Of a stretch of 64,000 bases of DNA, positions 1 to 9,572 are shown one piece after another. The DNA is from Micromonospora sp. WMMA1947 (GTDB taxonomy: Bacteria > Actinomycetota > Actinomycetes > Mycobacteriales > Micromonosporaceae), in the NCBI RefSeq assembly GCF_027497355.1, contig NZ_CP114909.1, forward strand, positions 2,666,001 to 2,730,000, written 5' to 3'. A program made the translations under genes and the position numbers. Each line of letters opens with the position of its first letter. Position 1 is the stretch's first letter. The notes under the pieces are model-generated. The model had not been told where the DNA came from and did not search any database. It saw only the letters and a list, made by a program, of their open reading frames with translations.

Positions 1-295
1 GATCGCCGATCCGCGTGACGTCATCGTCGCGCCGGTCGTCTCGGAGAAGAGCTACAGCGAGCTGAACCGTAACTGGTACACCTTCCTGGTGCACCCGGAC
101 GCCAACAAGACCGAGATCAAGATCGCTATCCAGCAGATCTTCAACGTCCGCGTCCTGACGGTCAACACGCTCAACCGCGAGGGCAAGCGCAAGCGGACCC
201 GTACCGGGTTCGGCAAGCGCAAGGACACCAAGCGCGCGATGGTGAAGCTGGCTGACGGTGACCGTATCGAGGCCTTCGGCGGCCCGGTCAGCTGA
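1..295 (+). CDS. rplW: 50S ribosomal protein L23 (5' end cut off by window)
   Basis: L23 (uL23) binds 23S rRNA beside the polypeptide exit tunnel and is the docking site for SRP and trigger factor. The window opens inside the gene: frame 2 reads [19 protein letters not shown] from the first bases, the usual beginning of L23, so only a few N-terminal residues are missing. About 97 codons are present, ending GPVS-stop. The GTG at 89 is internal. rplB follows after 12 bases, as in the S10 operon. Confidence 0.95.
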   Translation, partial: IADPRDVIVAPVVSEKSYSELNRNWYTFLVHPDANKTEIKIAIQQIFNVRVLTVNTLNREGKRKRTRTGFGKRKDTKRAMVKLADGDRIEAFGGPVS

Positions 296-307
296 GGGGT
301 GTAGACA

Positions 308-1147
308 ATGGCTATCCGTAAGTACAAGCCGACGACGCCGGGCCGGCGTGGCTCGAGCGTTGCCGACTTCGCCGAGATCACCCGGTCGACGCCGGAGAAG
401 TCGCTGCTGGCTCCGCTGCCGAAGAAGGGCGGACGCAACGCCCACGGCCGGATCACCACGCGGCACCACGGTGGCGGTCACAAGCGCCAGTACCGTCTGA
501 TCGACTTCAAGCGGGTCGACAAGGACGGCGTGCCGGCGAAGGTCGCCCACATCGAGTACGACCCGAACCGCACCGCGCGCATCGCGCTGCTGCACTACGC
601 CGACGGCGAGAAGCGCTACATCATCGCGCCGAAGGACCTGAAGCAGGGCGACCGCGTCGAGTCCGGTCCGGGCGCCGACATCAAGCCGGGCAACAACCTG
701 CCGCTGCGCAACATCCCGGTCGGTACCACCATCCACAACGTGGAGCTGCGTCCGGGCGGCGGGGCCAAGCTGGCCCGCTCGGCCGGCGTCGGCATCCAGC
801 TGCTCGGCCGTGAGGGCGCGTACGCGACCCTCCGCATGCCGTCCGGTGAGATCCGGCGCGTGGACGTGCGCTGCCGCGCCAGCATCGGCGAGATCGGCAA
901 CGCCGACCAGTCGAACATCAACTGGGGTAAGGCCGGCCGTATGCGGTGGAAGGGCAAGCGCCCGACCGTCCGTGGTGTCGCGATGAACCCGGTCGACCAC
1001 CCGCACGGTGGTGGTGAGGGTAAGACCTCCGGTGGTCGCCACCCGGTCAACCCGCAGGGTAAGCCCGAGGGCCGCACCCGTCGTAAGGGCCAGCCGAGCG
1101 ACCGGCTGATCGTCCGCCGCCGCTACGCCACGCGTAAGCGCGGCTGA
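308..1147 (+). CDS. rplB: 50S ribosomal protein L2
   Basis: L2 (uL2) is needed for subunit association and peptidyl-transferase function. At 279 residues it has normal family length. The N-terminal RNA-binding part contains [14 protein letters not shown] and the C-terminal part contains [14 protein letters not shown], which carries the conserved histidine near the peptidyl-transferase centre. ATG follows the purine-rich stretch GAGGGGTG after rplW. The gene lies between rplW and rpsS in the S10 operon. Confidence 0.98.
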   Translation: MAIRKYKPTTPGRRGSSVADFAEITRSTPEKSLLAPLPKKGGRNAHGRITTRHHGGGHKRQYRLIDFKRVDKDGVPAKVAHIEYDPNRTARIALLHYADGEKRYIIAPKDLKQGDRVESGPGADIKPGNNLPLRNIPVGTTIHNVELRPGGGAKLARSAGVGIQLLGREGAYATLRMPSGEIRRVDVRCRASIGEIGNADQSNINWGKAGRMRWKGKRPTVRGVAMNPVDHPHGGGEGKTSGGRHPVNPQGKPEGRTRRKGQPSDRLIVRRRYATRKRG

Positions 1148-1159
1148 GGGAGATAAGAC

Positions 1160-1441
1160 ATGCCTCGCAGCCTGAAGAAGGGCCCGTTCGTCGACGACCA
1201 CCTGCTCAAGAAGGTGGAGACGCAGAACGACAAGGGCTCGAAGAACGTCATCAAGACCTGGTCGCGCCGCTCGACGATCATCCCGGAGATGCTGGGTCAC
1301 ACGATCGCCGTGCACGACGGACGTAAGCACGTCCCGGTCTTCGTGACCGAGGCCATGGTCGGGCACAAGCTCGGCGAGTTCGCGCTGACCCGCACGTTCA
1401 AGGGTCACGAGAAGGACGACCGGAAGAGCCGCCGGCGCTGA
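1160..1441 (+). CDS. rpsS: 30S ribosomal protein S19
   Basis: S19 (uS19) sits in the head of the small subunit and contacts S13 and the A-site tRNA region. It has 93 residues and starts [16 protein letters not shown], the family signature; the conserved [15 protein letters not shown] is near residue 50. A GGGAGATAAG ribosome site precedes the ATG. A 40-base gap separates it from rplV. Confidence 0.97.
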   Translation: MPRSLKKGPFVDDHLLKKVETQNDKGSKNVIKTWSRRSTIIPEMLGHTIAVHDGRKHVPVFVTEAMVGHKLGEFALTRTFKGHEKDDRKSRRR

Positions 1442-1481
1442 CGCCGCGGGCATACGGATAGAGGAACAAGGGGTTACAGCG

Positions 1482-1931
1482 ATGCCAGGAAAGGGCGACG
1501 CTCCGGTGCTTCCGGGCGCGCGGGCGGTTGCGCGGCACGTGCGCATCTCGCCGATGAAGGCGCGCCGGGTGGTCAACCTCGTCCGCGGCCTGCCCGCGAA
1601 GGAGGCGCTCACGGTGCTGCAGTTCGCGCCGCAGGCTGCGAGCGAGCAGGTGTACAAGGTGCTCGCGAGCGCGATCGCCAACGCGGAGAACAACGAGCGG
1701 CTGGACCCCGACGCGCTGCTCGTCAGCGAGGCGTTCGTCGACGAGGGCCCGACCATGAAGCGGTTCCGGCCGCGGGCGCAGGGCCGGGCGTACCGGATCC
1801 GCAAGCGCACGTGCCACATCACCGTGGCGGTCGAGGCGGTGGCGCCGGCCGCGCCGAAGAAGTCGGCGAAGAAGGCCGCTCCGGCCAAGCCGGCCGCTGA
1901 GGAGCAGAGCACGACGGAGGGTGCCGAGTAA
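1482..1931 (+). CDS. rplV: 50S ribosomal protein L22
   Basis: L22 (uL22) lines the exit tunnel with a long beta hairpin; changes in that loop cause macrolide resistance in other bacteria. It has 149 residues. The core ([20 protein letters not shown], about residues 18-37) is canonical, and the last 30 or so residues form an Ala/Lys/Glu-rich tail beyond the E. coli length, common in actinobacteria. The stop TAA shares one base with the ATG of rpsC (TAATG), so the two are translationally coupled. Confidence 0.96.
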   Translation: MPGKGDAPVLPGARAVARHVRISPMKARRVVNLVRGLPAKEALTVLQFAPQAASEQVYKVLASAIANAENNERLDPDALLVSEAFVDEGPTMKRFRPRAQGRAYRIRKRTCHITVAVEAVAPAAPKKSAKKAAPAKPAAEEQSTTEGAE

Positions 1932-2803
1932 TGGGTCAGAAGGTTCACCCGACCGGGTTCCGGCTCGGCATCTCGACCGACTGGAAGTCCCGCTGGTTCG
2001 CGGACAAGCTCTACAAGGACTACATCGGCGAGGACGTCAAGATCCGCCGCATGATGTCCAAGGGCCTCGAGCGCGCCGGCATCTCCAAGGTCGACATCGA
2101 GCGCACCCGGGACCGGGTCCGCGTCGACATCCACACCGCCCGGCCGGGCATCGTCATCGGCCGTAAGGGTGCGGAGGCCGACCGGATCCGCGGCGAGCTG
2201 GAGAAGCTCACCGGCAAGCAGGTCCAGCTGAACATCATCGAGGTGAAGAACCCCGAGTCGGACGCGCAGCTGGTCGCCCAGGGCGTCGCCGAGCAGCTGT
2301 CCAGCCGGGTCAGCTTCCGTCGGGCCATGCGCAAGGCGATGCAGTCCGCCATGAAGAACCCCGCCTGCAAGGGCATCCGGGTTCAGGTCTCGGGCCGTCT
2401 GGGCGGCGCCGAGATGAGCCGGACCGAGTTCTACCGCGAGGGCCGGGTTCCGCTGCACACGCTGCGGGCCAACATCGAGTACGGCTTCTTCGAGGCCCGT
2501 ACCACCTTCGGCCGGATCGGCGTGAAGGTCTGGATCTACAAGGGCGACGCCGTCCCGGGCCGCGAGGCCCCGGCCGAGGCCGCCCCGTCGCGCGGCCCGC
2601 GCCGTGACCGTGGCGACCGGCCGGACCGGCCGCGCCGTGGCCGCTCGGGCTCGTCCGGTACGACCGCCGGTGGCACCGAGGCCGGCCGCGCTGCCGCGAC
2701 GACCATCGCGCAGCAGGCGGAGACGCCGGCCGGTGAGCCCGTCGACAGCAGCGCTGTCGCCGCAGCCGCGACCCAGCCGGCAGAACAGCAGCAGGAGGGC
2801 TGA
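1931..2803 (+). CDS. rpsC: 30S ribosomal protein S3 with extended C-terminus
   Basis: S3 (uS3) is at the mRNA entry channel. It starts [20 protein letters not shown] and contains the KH-domain core [16 protein letters not shown] (about residues 75-90). At 290 residues it is longer than the 233-residue E. coli protein because of a roughly 75-residue Arg/Gly/Pro/Ala-rich tail after residue 215, probably disordered. Its start overlaps the rplV stop by one base, and rplP follows after three bases. Confidence 0.97.
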   Translation: MGQKVHPTGFRLGISTDWKSRWFADKLYKDYIGEDVKIRRMMSKGLERAGISKVDIERTRDRVRVDIHTARPGIVIGRKGAEADRIRGELEKLTGKQVQLNIIEVKNPESDAQLVAQGVAEQLSSRVSFRRAMRKAMQSAMKNPACKGIRVQVSGRLGGAEMSRTEFYREGRVPLHTLRANIEYGFFEARTTFGRIGVKVWIYKGDAVPGREAPAEAAPSRGPRRDRGDRPDRPRRGRSGSSGTTAGGTEAGRAAATTIAQQAETPAGEPVDSSAVAAAATQPAEQQQEG

Positions 2804-2806
2804 CAG

Positions 2807-3232
2807 ATGCTGATGCCGCGCAAGCCCCCGAAGGGCTTCCGCAAGCCGCACCACCCGGACCGCAGTGGCGCGTCCAAGGGTGGTAACCGGGTGGTGTTCG
2901 GCGAGTTCGGGATCCAGGCTCTCGAGCCGGCGTACGTGACCAACCGCCAGATCGAGTCGGCGCGTATCGCGATGACCCGCCACATCAAGCGTGGCGGCAA
3001 GGTCTGGATCACGATCTTCCCGGACCAGGCCCTCACCAAGAAGCCGGCCGAAACCCGGATGGGTTCCGGTAAGGGTTCGCCCGAGTGGTGGGTCGCCAAC
3101 GTGAAGCCGGGGCGGGTTCTCTTCGAGATGTCCTTCCCCAACGAGCAGATCGCGCGAGAGGCGATGCGTCGCGCGATCCACAAGCTCCCGATGAAGTGCC
3201 GCATTGTTACGCGCGAAGTGGGTGAATCCTGA
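2807..3232 (+). CDS. rplP: 50S ribosomal protein L16
   Basis: L16 (uL16) helps position A-site tRNA. It has 141 residues. The core [17 protein letters not shown] and [18 protein letters not shown] are family signatures. The N-terminus reads [20 protein letters not shown], slightly different from the common actinobacterial MLMPRRVKHRKQHHP. The GGAGGG ribosome site lies in the end of rpsC. Its stop TGA shares one base with the rpmC ATG (TGATG). Confidence 0.97.
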
Positions 3233-3468
3233 TGGCAGCGGGCGTCAAGCCCTCCGAGCTGCGTGAGCTCTCCGAGGAGGAGCTGGTCACGAAGTTGCGC
3301 GAGGCTAAGGCGGAGCTGTTCAACCTCCGCGTGCAGGCCGCAACCGGGCAGCTGGACAACAACCGGCGGCTGCAGGTCATCCGTCGGGAGATCGCCCGGA
3401 TCTACACGATCATGCGTGAGCGTGAGCTGGGTCTCTCGGCCGCGCCGACTGAGGTGACTGCATCATGA
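3232..3468 (+). CDS. rpmC: 50S ribosomal protein L29
   Basis: L29 (uL29) is a small two-helix protein at the exit tunnel next to L23. It has 78 residues: [19 protein letters not shown] for the first helix and [16 protein letters not shown] for the second. It is coupled by overlap to rplP upstream (TGATG) and to rpsQ downstream (ATGA, 4 bases). Confidence 0.96.
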   Translation: MAAGVKPSELRELSEEELVTKLREAKAELFNLRVQAATGQLDNNRRLQVIRREIARIYTIMRERELGLSAAPTEVTAS

Positions 3469-3740
3469 GTGAGAACACCACCGCCCCCGCGCGGTCCCGC
3501 CGCAAGGTTCGCGAGGGCCTCGTGGTCAGCGACAAGATGGACAAGACCGTCGTGGTCGAGGTCGAGGACCGCGTCAAGCACGCGCTCTACGGCAAGATCA
3601 TGCGCCGTACGAGCAAGCTGAAGGTGCACGACGAGCAGAACTCGGCCGGCATCGGCGACCGGGTCCTGATCATGGAGACCCGGCCGCTGTCCGCCACCAA
3701 GCGCTGGCGGCTCGTGGAGATCCTCGAGAAGGCCAAGTAG
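3465..3740 (+). CDS. rpsQ: 30S ribosomal protein S17
   Basis: S17 (uS17) is an OB-fold primary 16S rRNA-binding protein needed for early assembly of the 30S body. It has 91 residues with the signature [20 protein letters not shown] and the [16 protein letters not shown] region. Its ATG overlaps the rpmC stop. A 98-base gap with a strong hairpin separates it from rplN, one of the few sizeable gaps in this tightly packed operon. Confidence 0.97.
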   Translation: MSENTTAPARSRRKVREGLVVSDKMDKTVVVEVEDRVKHALYGKIMRRTSKLKVHDEQNSAGIGDRVLIMETRPLSATKRWRLVEILEKAK

Positions 3741-3789
3741 CGAAGGCTCGAGCTCGGCCGGGTCTCGGTCGGGCGCAGGTTCCGCCAGG

Positions 3790-3814
3790 CTCCGGCCGCC
3801 CCGAGCGGCCGGAG
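3790..3814 (+). other. Hairpin between rpsQ and rplN
   Basis: Perfect 10-bp stem CTCCGGCCGC/GCGGCCGGAG with a 5-base loop (CCCGA), at the S10/spc operon border. There is no T-run after it, so it may be an attenuator, an RNA-processing site or a partial terminator. Function is inferred from structure and place only. Confidence 0.5.
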
Positions 3815-3838
3815 AACCGGCAGACATAGGAGATAGAC

Positions 3839-4207
3839 GTGATTCAGCAGGAGTCGCGACTGCGCGTCGCCGACAACACGGGTGCCCGGGAGATCCTGTG
3901 CATCCGGGTGCTCGGCGGCTCCGGTCGGCGCTACGCGAGCATCGGCGACGTCATCGTGGCGACCGTCAAGGACGCGATCCCCGGTGCCGGTGTGAAGAAG
4001 GGCGACGTCGTCAAGGCCGTCGTCGTTCGGACCGCCAAGGAGAAGCGGCGGCCGGACGGGTCGTACATCCGCTTCGACGAGAACGCCGCCGTCATCATCA
4101 AGGACGGTGGGGACCCGCGCGGTACCCGCATCTTCGGCCCGGTGGGCCGGGAGCTGCGGGACAAGCGGTTCATGAAGATCATCTCTCTCGCGCCGGAGGT
4201 GTTGTGA
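3839..4207 (+). CDS. rplN: 50S ribosomal protein L14
   Basis: L14 (uL14) is at the subunit interface and contacts 16S helix 14 and L19. It has 122 residues, the standard length, starting [19 protein letters not shown] from a GTG preceded by AGGAGATAGAC. The conserved signature around [15 protein letters not shown] is present. First gene of the spc part of the cluster; its stop overlaps rplX. Confidence 0.98.
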   Translation: MIQQESRLRVADNTGAREILCIRVLGGSGRRYASIGDVIVATVKDAIPGAGVKKGDVVKAVVVRTAKEKRRPDGSYIRFDENAAVIIKDGGDPRGTRIFGPVGRELRDKRFMKIISLAPEVL

Positions 4208-4524
4208 CCGTGAAGGTCAAGAAGGGCGACACGGTCGTCGTCATCGCCGGCAAGGACAAGGGTGCCAAGGGCAAGGTCATCGCGGCCTACCCGCGGCAGG
4301 ACAAGGTCCTGGTCGAGGGCGTGAACCGGGTCAAGAAGCACACCCGTATCAGCACCACCCAGCGTGGCGCCAAGACCGGTGGCATCGTCACCCAGGAGGC
4401 CCCGATCCACGTCTCGAACGTGATGGTCCTGGACTCCGACGGCAAGCCGACCCGCGTCGGCTACCGGATCGACGACAACGGCCAGAAGGTCCGCATCGCG
4501 CGTAGCACCGGTAAGGACCTCTGA
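4204..4524 (+). CDS. rplX: 50S ribosomal protein L24
   Basis: L24 (uL24) starts 50S assembly by binding the 5' end of 23S rRNA. GTG at 4204 ([20 protein letters not shown]) was chosen because it begins at the KOW motif and overlaps the rplN stop by 4 bases; the frame stays open further upstream but that part is antisense-like noise in rplN. The protein has 106 residues. Its stop shares one base with the rplE ATG (TGATG). Confidence 0.96.
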   Translation: MTVKVKKGDTVVVIAGKDKGAKGKVIAAYPRQDKVLVEGVNRVKKHTRISTTQRGAKTGGIVTQEAPIHVSNVMVLDSDGKPTRVGYRIDDNGQKVRIARSTGKDL

Positions 4525-5093
4525 TGACCACGGCTACCGAAACCAAGACCCTGCCGCGCCTCAAGGAGCGGTACCGCAACGAGGTGGTGGCCGAGCTGCA
4601 GAAGCAGTTCGAGTTCGCCAACCCGATGCAGGTGCCGCGGCTGGTCAAGATCGTCGTCAACATGGGTGTCGGCGAGGCCGCTCGCGACGCCAAGCTGATC
4701 GACGGGGCCGTTCGCGACCTGGCCACCATCACCGGCCAGAAGCCGCAGGTTCGGCGGGCCACCAAGTCCATCGCGCAGTTCAAGCTCCGCGAGGGCATGC
4801 CGATCGGCGCGAAGGTCACCCTCCGCGGCGACCGGATGTGGGAGTTCCTGGACCGGCTGCTCTCGATCGCGCTGCCGCGTATCCGTGACTTCCGCGGCCT
4901 GGACGGGCGCAAGCTCGACGGGCACGGCAACTACACGTTCGGTCTGACCGAGCAGTCGGTGTTCCACGAGATCGACCAGGACAAGATCGATCGCCAGCGG
5001 GGCATGGACATCACGGTGGTCACGACCGCCACGACCGACGACGAGGGCCGGGCGCTGCTCAAGCTCCTGGGCTTCCCGTTCAAGGAGAACTGA
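4524..5093 (+). CDS. rplE: 50S ribosomal protein L5
   Basis: L5 (uL5) binds 5S rRNA in the central protuberance and touches P-site tRNA. It has 189 residues. The signature region [17 protein letters not shown] (about residues 49-65) and [20 protein letters not shown] are conserved. It is coupled to rplX by overlap; rpsZ starts one base after its stop. Confidence 0.97.
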   Translation: MTTATETKTLPRLKERYRNEVVAELQKQFEFANPMQVPRLVKIVVNMGVGEAARDAKLIDGAVRDLATITGQKPQVRRATKSIAQFKLREGMPIGAKVTLRGDRMWEFLDRLLSIALPRIRDFRGLDGRKLDGHGNYTFGLTEQSVFHEIDQDKIDRQRGMDITVVTTATTDDEGRALLKLLGFPFKEN

Positions 5094-5094
5094 G

Positions 5095-5280
5095 ATGGCC
5101 AAGAAGGCGCTGATCCTCAAGGCGGCCGCGAAGCCGAAGTTCTCGGTTCGCGCGTACACCCGCTGCCAGCGGTGCGGGCGTCCGAAGGCGGTCTACCGCA
5201 AGTTCGGTCTCTGCCGGGTGTGCATCCGGGAGATGGCCCACCGCGGTGAGCTGCCCGGCGTGTCCAAGGCTTCCTGGTAA
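5095..5280 (+). CDS. rpsZ: 30S ribosomal protein S14, zinc-binding type
   Basis: Type-Z S14 (uS14), 61 residues, with an intact zinc ribbon [21 protein letters not shown] (two CxxC pairs). Many actinobacteria also hold a cysteine-free S14 paralogue elsewhere, induced by zinc lack; this one is the housekeeping form. The next gene is 98 bases away, with a nested hairpin between. Confidence 0.97.
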   Translation: MAKKALILKAAAKPKFSVRAYTRCQRCGRPKAVYRKFGLCRVCIREMAHRGELPGVSKASW

Positions 5281-5319
5281 TAGCCCGGCGCGCTCCGGCG
5301 CGTCAGCTGAACTGTCTCT

Positions 5320-5359
5320 TCGCCGTAGGCCCCGGGCCTGGCCCGGGGAACCCCGGCGA
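5320..5359 (+). other. Nested hairpin upstream of rpsH
   Basis: Outer stem TCGCCG/CGGCGA (5320-5325 with 5354-5359) encloses a perfect inner stem CCCCGGG/CCCGGGG (5330-5336 with 5342-5348, loop CCTGG). It lies in the 98-base rpsZ-rpsH gap and ends about 20 bases before the rpsH start. S8 is the autoregulator of the spc operon in E. coli, but I see no direct match to that site, so a regulatory role here is only a possibility. Confidence 0.45.
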
Positions 5360-5378
5360 GAAAGGTTGACGAGTTTTC

Positions 5379-5786
5379 ATGACGATGACCGACCCGATCG
5401 CAGACATGCTCACGCGTCTGCGTAACGCCAACCAGGCGTACCACGACCGGGTGACGATGCCGTACTCGAAGATCAAGGCGAACATCGCCGAGGTCCTCAA
5501 GGCCGAGGGTTACATCGCCACCTGGTCGGTCGAGGAGCCCGAGGAGGGCGCCGTCGGCAAGCGACTGGTCGTCGAGCTGAAGTACGGCCAGAACCGCGAG
5601 CGGAGCCTGGCCGGCATCAAGCGCGTGTCCAAGCCCGGTCTCCGGGTGTACGCCAAGTCGGACGGGCTCCCGCGGGTGCTCGGCGGGCTGGGCGTGGCGA
5701 TCATTTCGACGTCCCAGGGGCTGCTCACCGACCGGCAGGCCCGCAAGCGGAGCGTTGGCGGGGAAGTCCTCGCCTTCGTCTGGTAA
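5379..5786 (+). CDS. rpsH: 30S ribosomal protein S8
   Basis: S8 (uS8) is a primary 16S rRNA-binding protein of the central domain. It has 135 residues and starts [20 protein letters not shown]; the C-terminal [19 protein letters not shown] is the RNA-binding signature. A GAGAAAGG ribosome site precedes the ATG. rplF follows 16 bases later. Confidence 0.97.
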   Translation: MTMTDPIADMLTRLRNANQAYHDRVTMPYSKIKANIAEVLKAEGYIATWSVEEPEEGAVGKRLVVELKYGQNRERSLAGIKRVSKPGLRVYAKSDGLPRVLGGLGVAIISTSQGLLTDRQARKRSVGGEVLAFVW

Positions 5787-5802
5787 CGGGAGACAGGTAG
5801 AA

Positions 5803-6345
5803 ATGTCGCGTATTGGACGTAAGTCGATCCCGGTGCCTGCCGGCGTCGACATCACGATCGACGGCCGGACCGTCAAGGTCAAGGGCCCCAAGGGCGAACT
5901 GAGCCACGTGCTGGCCGAGCCGATCACGGCGGAGCGGGGCGAGGACGGCGAGCTGCACGTCAACCGGCCCAACGACGAGCGCAAGGCCAAGGAGCTGCAC
6001 GGCCTGAGCCGTACGCTGGTGGCCAACATGATCGTCGGTGTGACCGAGGGCTACCGCAAGAGCCTGGAGATCGCCGGTACCGGTTACCGCGTGACCGCCA
6101 AGGGCAAGGACCTGGAGTTCGCGCTCGGGTTCTCGCACCCGGTCCTCGTGCCGGCGCCGGACGGCATCACCTTCACGGTCGAGAAGCCGACGCTGTTCCA
6201 CGTGGCCGGCATCGACAAGCAGCAGGTCGGTGAGGTCGCCGCCAACATCCGGAAGATCCGTCCGCCGGAGCCCTACAAGGGCAAGGGCGTGAAGTACCAG
6301 GGCGAGGTCATCCGCCGCAAGGCTGGAAAGGCAGGTAAGAAGTGA
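5803..6345 (+). CDS. rplF: 50S ribosomal protein L6
   Basis: L6 (uL6) lies near the GTPase-associated centre. ATG at 5803 ([20 protein letters not shown]) was chosen over an earlier in-frame codon inside rpsH because it gives the family N-terminus and follows GGGAGACAGG. The protein has 180 residues with the duplicated L6 fold; the signature near the C-terminus reads [17 protein letters not shown]. Overlaps rplR by 4 bases (GTGA). Confidence 0.97.
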   Translation: MSRIGRKSIPVPAGVDITIDGRTVKVKGPKGELSHVLAEPITAERGEDGELHVNRPNDERKAKELHGLSRTLVANMIVGVTEGYRKSLEIAGTGYRVTAKGKDLEFALGFSHPVLVPAPDGITFTVEKPTLFHVAGIDKQQVGEVAANIRKIRPPEPYKGKGVKYQGEVIRRKAGKAGKK

Positions 6346-6731
6346 GCGCCACGCTGCTCAAGCGCCGCCGCGGCGTCGCCGCCAAGCGTGCCGTCGGGCG
6401 TGCGCGTCGGCACTTCCGGGTCCGCAAGAACGTCAGCGGAACCGCCGAGCGTCCCCGCCTCGTCGTCACCCGCTCCCTGCGGCACATGGTGGCCCAGGTC
6501 GTGGACGACACCAAGGGTCACACCCTGGCGTCGGCCTCGACCATGGACGCCTCGCTGCGCGGCGCCGAGGGCGACAAGAGCGCCCTGGCCGGCAAGGTCG
6601 GCGCCCTGCTCGCCGAGCGTGCCAAGGCCGCCGGCGTCTCGAAGGTCGTCTTCGACCGCGGTGGCAACCGGTACGCGGGGCGTGTCGCCGCGCTTGCCGA
6701 CGCCGCCCGCGAAGCCGGGCTCGAGTTCTAG
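6342..6731 (+). CDS. rplR: 50S ribosomal protein L18
   Basis: L18 (uL18) binds 5S rRNA with L5. It starts at a GTG overlapping the rplF stop and has 129 residues. The segment [18 protein letters not shown] (about residues 25-42) and the C-terminal [21 protein letters not shown] are family signatures. A 33-base gap precedes rpsE. Confidence 0.96.
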   Translation: MSATLLKRRRGVAAKRAVGRARRHFRVRKNVSGTAERPRLVVTRSLRHMVAQVVDDTKGHTLASASTMDASLRGAEGDKSALAGKVGALLAERAKAAGVSKVVFDRGGNRYAGRVAALADAAREAGLEF

Positions 6732-6764
6732 AAACCCCGTCACGAGAGAGAAGGAAGGCTGCTG

Positions 6765-7379
6765 ATGCCAGGTCAACAGCGCCGTGGCGGCGGGTCCGGT
6801 GGCAACGAGGGTGGTCGCCGCGACAACCGCCGTGAGGGCGGCCGCGGAAACGCGCCCGTCGAGAAGACCCCGCACCTCGAGCGGGTCGTCGCGATCAACC
6901 GCGTCGCCAAGGTCGTGAAGGGTGGTCGTCGCTTCAGCTTCACCGCCCTCGTGATCGTGGGCGACGGCGACGGCACCGTCGGTGTGGGCTACGGAAAGGC
7001 CAAGGAGGTGCCCGCGGCGATCGCCAAGGGTGTCGAGGAGGCCAAGAAGCACTTCTTCAAGGTGCCGCGGATCGGTCAGTCGATCCCGCACCCGGTCACG
7101 GGCGAGGACGCCGCCGGTGTGGTGCTGCTCAAGCCGGCCTCCGCCGGTACGGGTGTCATCGCCGGTGGTCCGGTGCGTGCCGTGCTGGAGTGCGCGGGCA
7201 TCCACGACGTGCTCTCCAAGAGCCTCGGCTCGTCCAACCCGATCAACATCGTGCATGCCACGGTGGCGGCCCTGAAGGGGCTCGAGTCCCCGGAGCAGGT
7301 CGCGGCCCGTCGTGGTCTGCCGGTCGAGGACGTCGCGCCGGCCGCCATGCTGGCGTCGCGGGCGGGGGTGGCGTCCTGA
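6765..7379 (+). CDS. rpsE: 30S ribosomal protein S5
   Basis: S5 (uS5) acts at the mRNA entry site and in decoding accuracy. It has 204 residues. A Gly/Arg-rich N-terminal stretch (about 30 residues) precedes the S5 double-stranded-RNA-binding-like domain ([19 protein letters not shown]) and the C-terminal half ([20 protein letters not shown]). An AGAAGGAAGG ribosome site precedes the ATG. The stop overlaps the rpmD ATG by one base (TGATG). Confidence 0.97.
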   Translation: MPGQQRRGGGSGGNEGGRRDNRREGGRGNAPVEKTPHLERVVAINRVAKVVKGGRRFSFTALVIVGDGDGTVGVGYGKAKEVPAAIAKGVEEAKKHFFKVPRIGQSIPHPVTGEDAAGVVLLKPASAGTGVIAGGPVRAVLECAGIHDVLSKSLGSSNPINIVHATVAALKGLESPEQVAARRGLPVEDVAPAAMLASRAGVAS

Positions 7380-7561
7380 TGGCACGCCTGAAGGTCACCC
7401 AGGTCCGGTCCGAGATCGGGACCAAGAAGAACCAGCGTGACTCGCTGCGTTCGCTCGGTCTCAAGCGGATCAACGACGTGGTGGTCAAGGAGGACCGGCC
7501 GGAGATCCGCGGCATGATCTTCACGGTCAACCACCTCGTGAAGGTCGAGGAGGTCGAGTAA
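7379..7561 (+). CDS. rpmD: 50S ribosomal protein L30
   Basis: L30 (uL30), a 60-residue protein on the surface of the large subunit. It reads [20 protein letters not shown] and contains [19 protein letters not shown], the usual L30 core. ATG at 7379 overlaps the rpsE stop, and the TAA stop shares one base with the rplO ATG. Confidence 0.96.
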   Translation: MARLKVTQVRSEIGTKKNQRDSLRSLGLKRINDVVVKEDRPEIRGMIFTVNHLVKVEEVE

Positions 7562-8004
7562 TGACGATCAAGGTGCACCACCTGCGTCCGGCTCCGGGTG
7601 CCAAGACCGACAAGACCCGCGTGGGTCGCGGTGAGGGCTCGAAGGGCAAGACCGCCGGTCGCGGTACCAAGGGTTCCAAGGCCCGCAAGAACATCTCGCC
7701 GGCGTTCGAGGGTGGGCAGATGCCCATCCACATGCGCCTGCCGAAGATGAAGGGCTTCAAGAACAAGTTCAAGGTCGTGTTCCAGGTGGTCAACCTGGAC
7801 CGGCTGGCCGAGCTGTTCCCGAACGGTGGCCAGGTCGGCCCGGTCGAGCTGGTCGAGGCCGGCGCGGTCCGCAAGGGTCACCCGGTCAAGGTGCTCGGCA
7901 CCGGCGACCTCGGCGGCGTGTCCCTCCAGGTTTCGGCGCACGCGTTCAGCGCGTCGGCCAAGGAGAAGATCACCGCTGCCGGTGGCTCGGTCACCGAGCT
8001 GTAA
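7561..8004 (+). CDS. rplO: 50S ribosomal protein L15
   Basis: L15 (uL15) is a late-assembly protein of the large subunit. It has 147 residues with the glycine-rich N-terminal RNA-binding tail ([20 protein letters not shown]) and the conserved [18 protein letters not shown]. It ends the spc ribosomal block before the longest gap in this part of the cluster, which leads to secY. Confidence 0.97.
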   Translation: MTIKVHHLRPAPGAKTDKTRVGRGEGSKGKTAGRGTKGSKARKNISPAFEGGQMPIHMRLPKMKGFKNKFKVVFQVVNLDRLAELFPNGGQVGPVELVEAGAVRKGHPVKVLGTGDLGGVSLQVSAHAFSASAKEKITAAGGSVTEL

Positions 8005-8013
8005 GACGATGTT

Positions 8014-8055
8014 CATGGCGCCCGCTCAGTTGTTCGCGACTGGGCGGGCGCCATG
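8014..8055 (+). terminator. Terminator-like hairpin after rplO
   Basis: 16-bp inverted repeat (8014-8029 with 8040-8055) with a single G-T pair and a 10-base loop, starting 9 bases after the rplO stop. No T-run follows, as is normal for actinobacterial terminators. It probably ends or attenuates transcription from the ribosomal operon before secY. Confidence 0.7.
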
Positions 8056-8135
8056 GTCTACCGGCGACGTGTGCGCCGGGTAACATCGGATTCGGTTTAT
8101 GTAGCCGGGCACATCTGCCCGGACCGGGACCGGGC

Positions 8136-8144
8136 TGTTAGAGT
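8136..8144 (+). promoter_or_regulatory. Possible extended -10 promoter for secY
   Basis: TGTTAGAGT: a TG-N extension followed by TAGAGT, about 100 bases before the chosen secY start. A short perfect hairpin (CCGGGCA/TGCCCGG, 8105-8122) lies just upstream. No convincing -35 is seen. Supported by the preceding terminator-like hairpin, which implies a new promoter. Confidence 0.4.
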
Positions 8145-8243
8145 CCGTTCCCAGCCATGGATTCCGGACACTCCGTCCGGCACCACACCCCGCCCCGCCA
8201 GGGACTCGTTCACCGGCGGCCCGCGTCGCGCAGGAGGAAGAAG

Positions 8244-9572
8244 TTGCTGTCCGCCTTTCTCAGTGCGTTCCGTACGCCTGACCTGCGCAAGAAGCTGCTG
8301 TTCACAGTAGGCATCATCGCGGTCTACCGGCTGGGCGCCACGCTGCCCAGCCCGGGCGTCTCGTACGGCAACGTGCAGAAGTGCCTCGACACGATCCAGG
8401 GTGGCAGCACCGGTGTGCTCAACCTGCTGGATCTCTTCTCCGGTGGCGCGCTGCTCCAGCTCTCGGTCTTCGCGCTGGGCATCATGCCCTACATCACCGC
8501 GTCGATCATCCTGCAGCTGCTGACGGTGGTGATCCCGCGCCTGGAGCAGCTCCGCAAGGAGGGCCAGGCCGGGCAGGCCAAGATCACGCAGTACACCCGC
8601 TACCTGACGCTGGGCCTGGGTGTCCTCCAGGCCTCGGCGTTCGTGGCGCTCGCCCGCTCCGGGCAGCTGTTCAACAACCAGTGCGACCAGTTCCCGATCG
8701 TGCCCCAGGGCACCGGCATCCCGGACTGGCTGACGCTGACCATCCTGGTCATGACCATGACCGCCGGCACCGGCGTCGTGATGTGGCTCGGCGAGCTGAT
8801 CACCGACCGGGGCGTCGGCAACGGCATGTCCGTGCTGATCTTCACCTCGATCGCGGCCCGCCTCCCCAGCGAGGGCTGGAAGATCAAGACCACCAAGGGC
8901 TGGGGGATGTTCCTCCTCGTCATCGCCCTGGTGCTGGTGGTCATCACCGCTGTCACGTTCATCGAGCAGGCGCAGCGCCGCATCCCGGTGCAGTACGCCA
9001 AGCGCATGATCGGCCGGCGGATGTACGGCGGCACCTCGACCTACATCCCGCTGAAGGTGAACCAGGCCGGCGTCATCCCGGTCATCTTCGCCTCGTCGCT
9101 GCTCTACCTGCCGCAGCTCGCGCTCCAGTTCTTCGATCAGAACGACCCGGGCAAGGTCCAGGCGTGGATCCAGAACCACATCGTGAAGGCGAGCGCGCCG
9201 GAGCACATCGCGATCTACTTCCTGCTGATCATCTTCTTCACGTACTTCTACGTGTCGATCACGTTCAACCCGACCGAGGTCGCGGACAACATGAAGAAGT
9301 ACGGCGGCTTCGTGCCGGGCATCCGCCCCGGCAAGCCGACCGCCGAGTACCTCGACTTCATCCTCAGCCGGATCACCCTGCCGGGCGCGCTCTACCTGGG
9401 CATCGTCGCGATCCTGCCGAACTTCTTCTTCATCTGGCTGGACAACCAGCAGTTCCAGAACTTCCCGTTCGGCGGCACCGCTGTGCTGATCATGGTCGGC
9501 GTCGGTCTGGAGACCGTGAAGCAGATCGAAAGCCAACTCATGCAGCGGAACTACGAAGGGTTCCTGCGGTAG
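8244..9572 (+). CDS. secY: Preprotein translocase subunit SecY
   Basis: Central channel of the Sec translocon, an integral membrane protein with ten expected transmembrane helices; 442 residues. TTG at 8244 was chosen because it follows AGGAGG at the right distance and gives MLSAFLSAFRTPDLRKKLLF, matching the SecY N-terminus; the open frame begins earlier at 8157. The plug-region helix (FSGGALLQLSVFALGIMPYI) and the C-terminal QLMQRNYEGFLR are conserved. adk begins directly after the TAG. Confidence 0.96.
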   Translation: MLSAFLSAFRTPDLRKKLLFTVGIIAVYRLGATLPSPGVSYGNVQKCLDTIQGGSTGVLNLLDLFSGGALLQLSVFALGIMPYITASIILQLLTVVIPRLEQLRKEGQAGQAKITQYTRYLTLGLGVLQASAFVALARSGQLFNNQCDQFPIVPQGTGIPDWLTLTILVMTMTAGTGVVMWLGELITDRGVGNGMSVLIFTSIAARLPSEGWKIKTTKGWGMFLLVIALVLVVITAVTFIEQAQRRIPVQYAKRMIGRRMYGGTSTYIPLKVNQAGVIPVIFASSLLYLPQLALQFFDQNDPGKVQAWIQNHIVKASAPEHIAIYFLLIIFFTYFYVSITFNPTEVADNMKKYGGFVPGIRPGKPTAEYLDFILSRITLPGALYLGIVAILPNFFFIWLDNQQFQNFPFGGTAVLIMVGVGLETVKQIESQLMQRNYEGFLR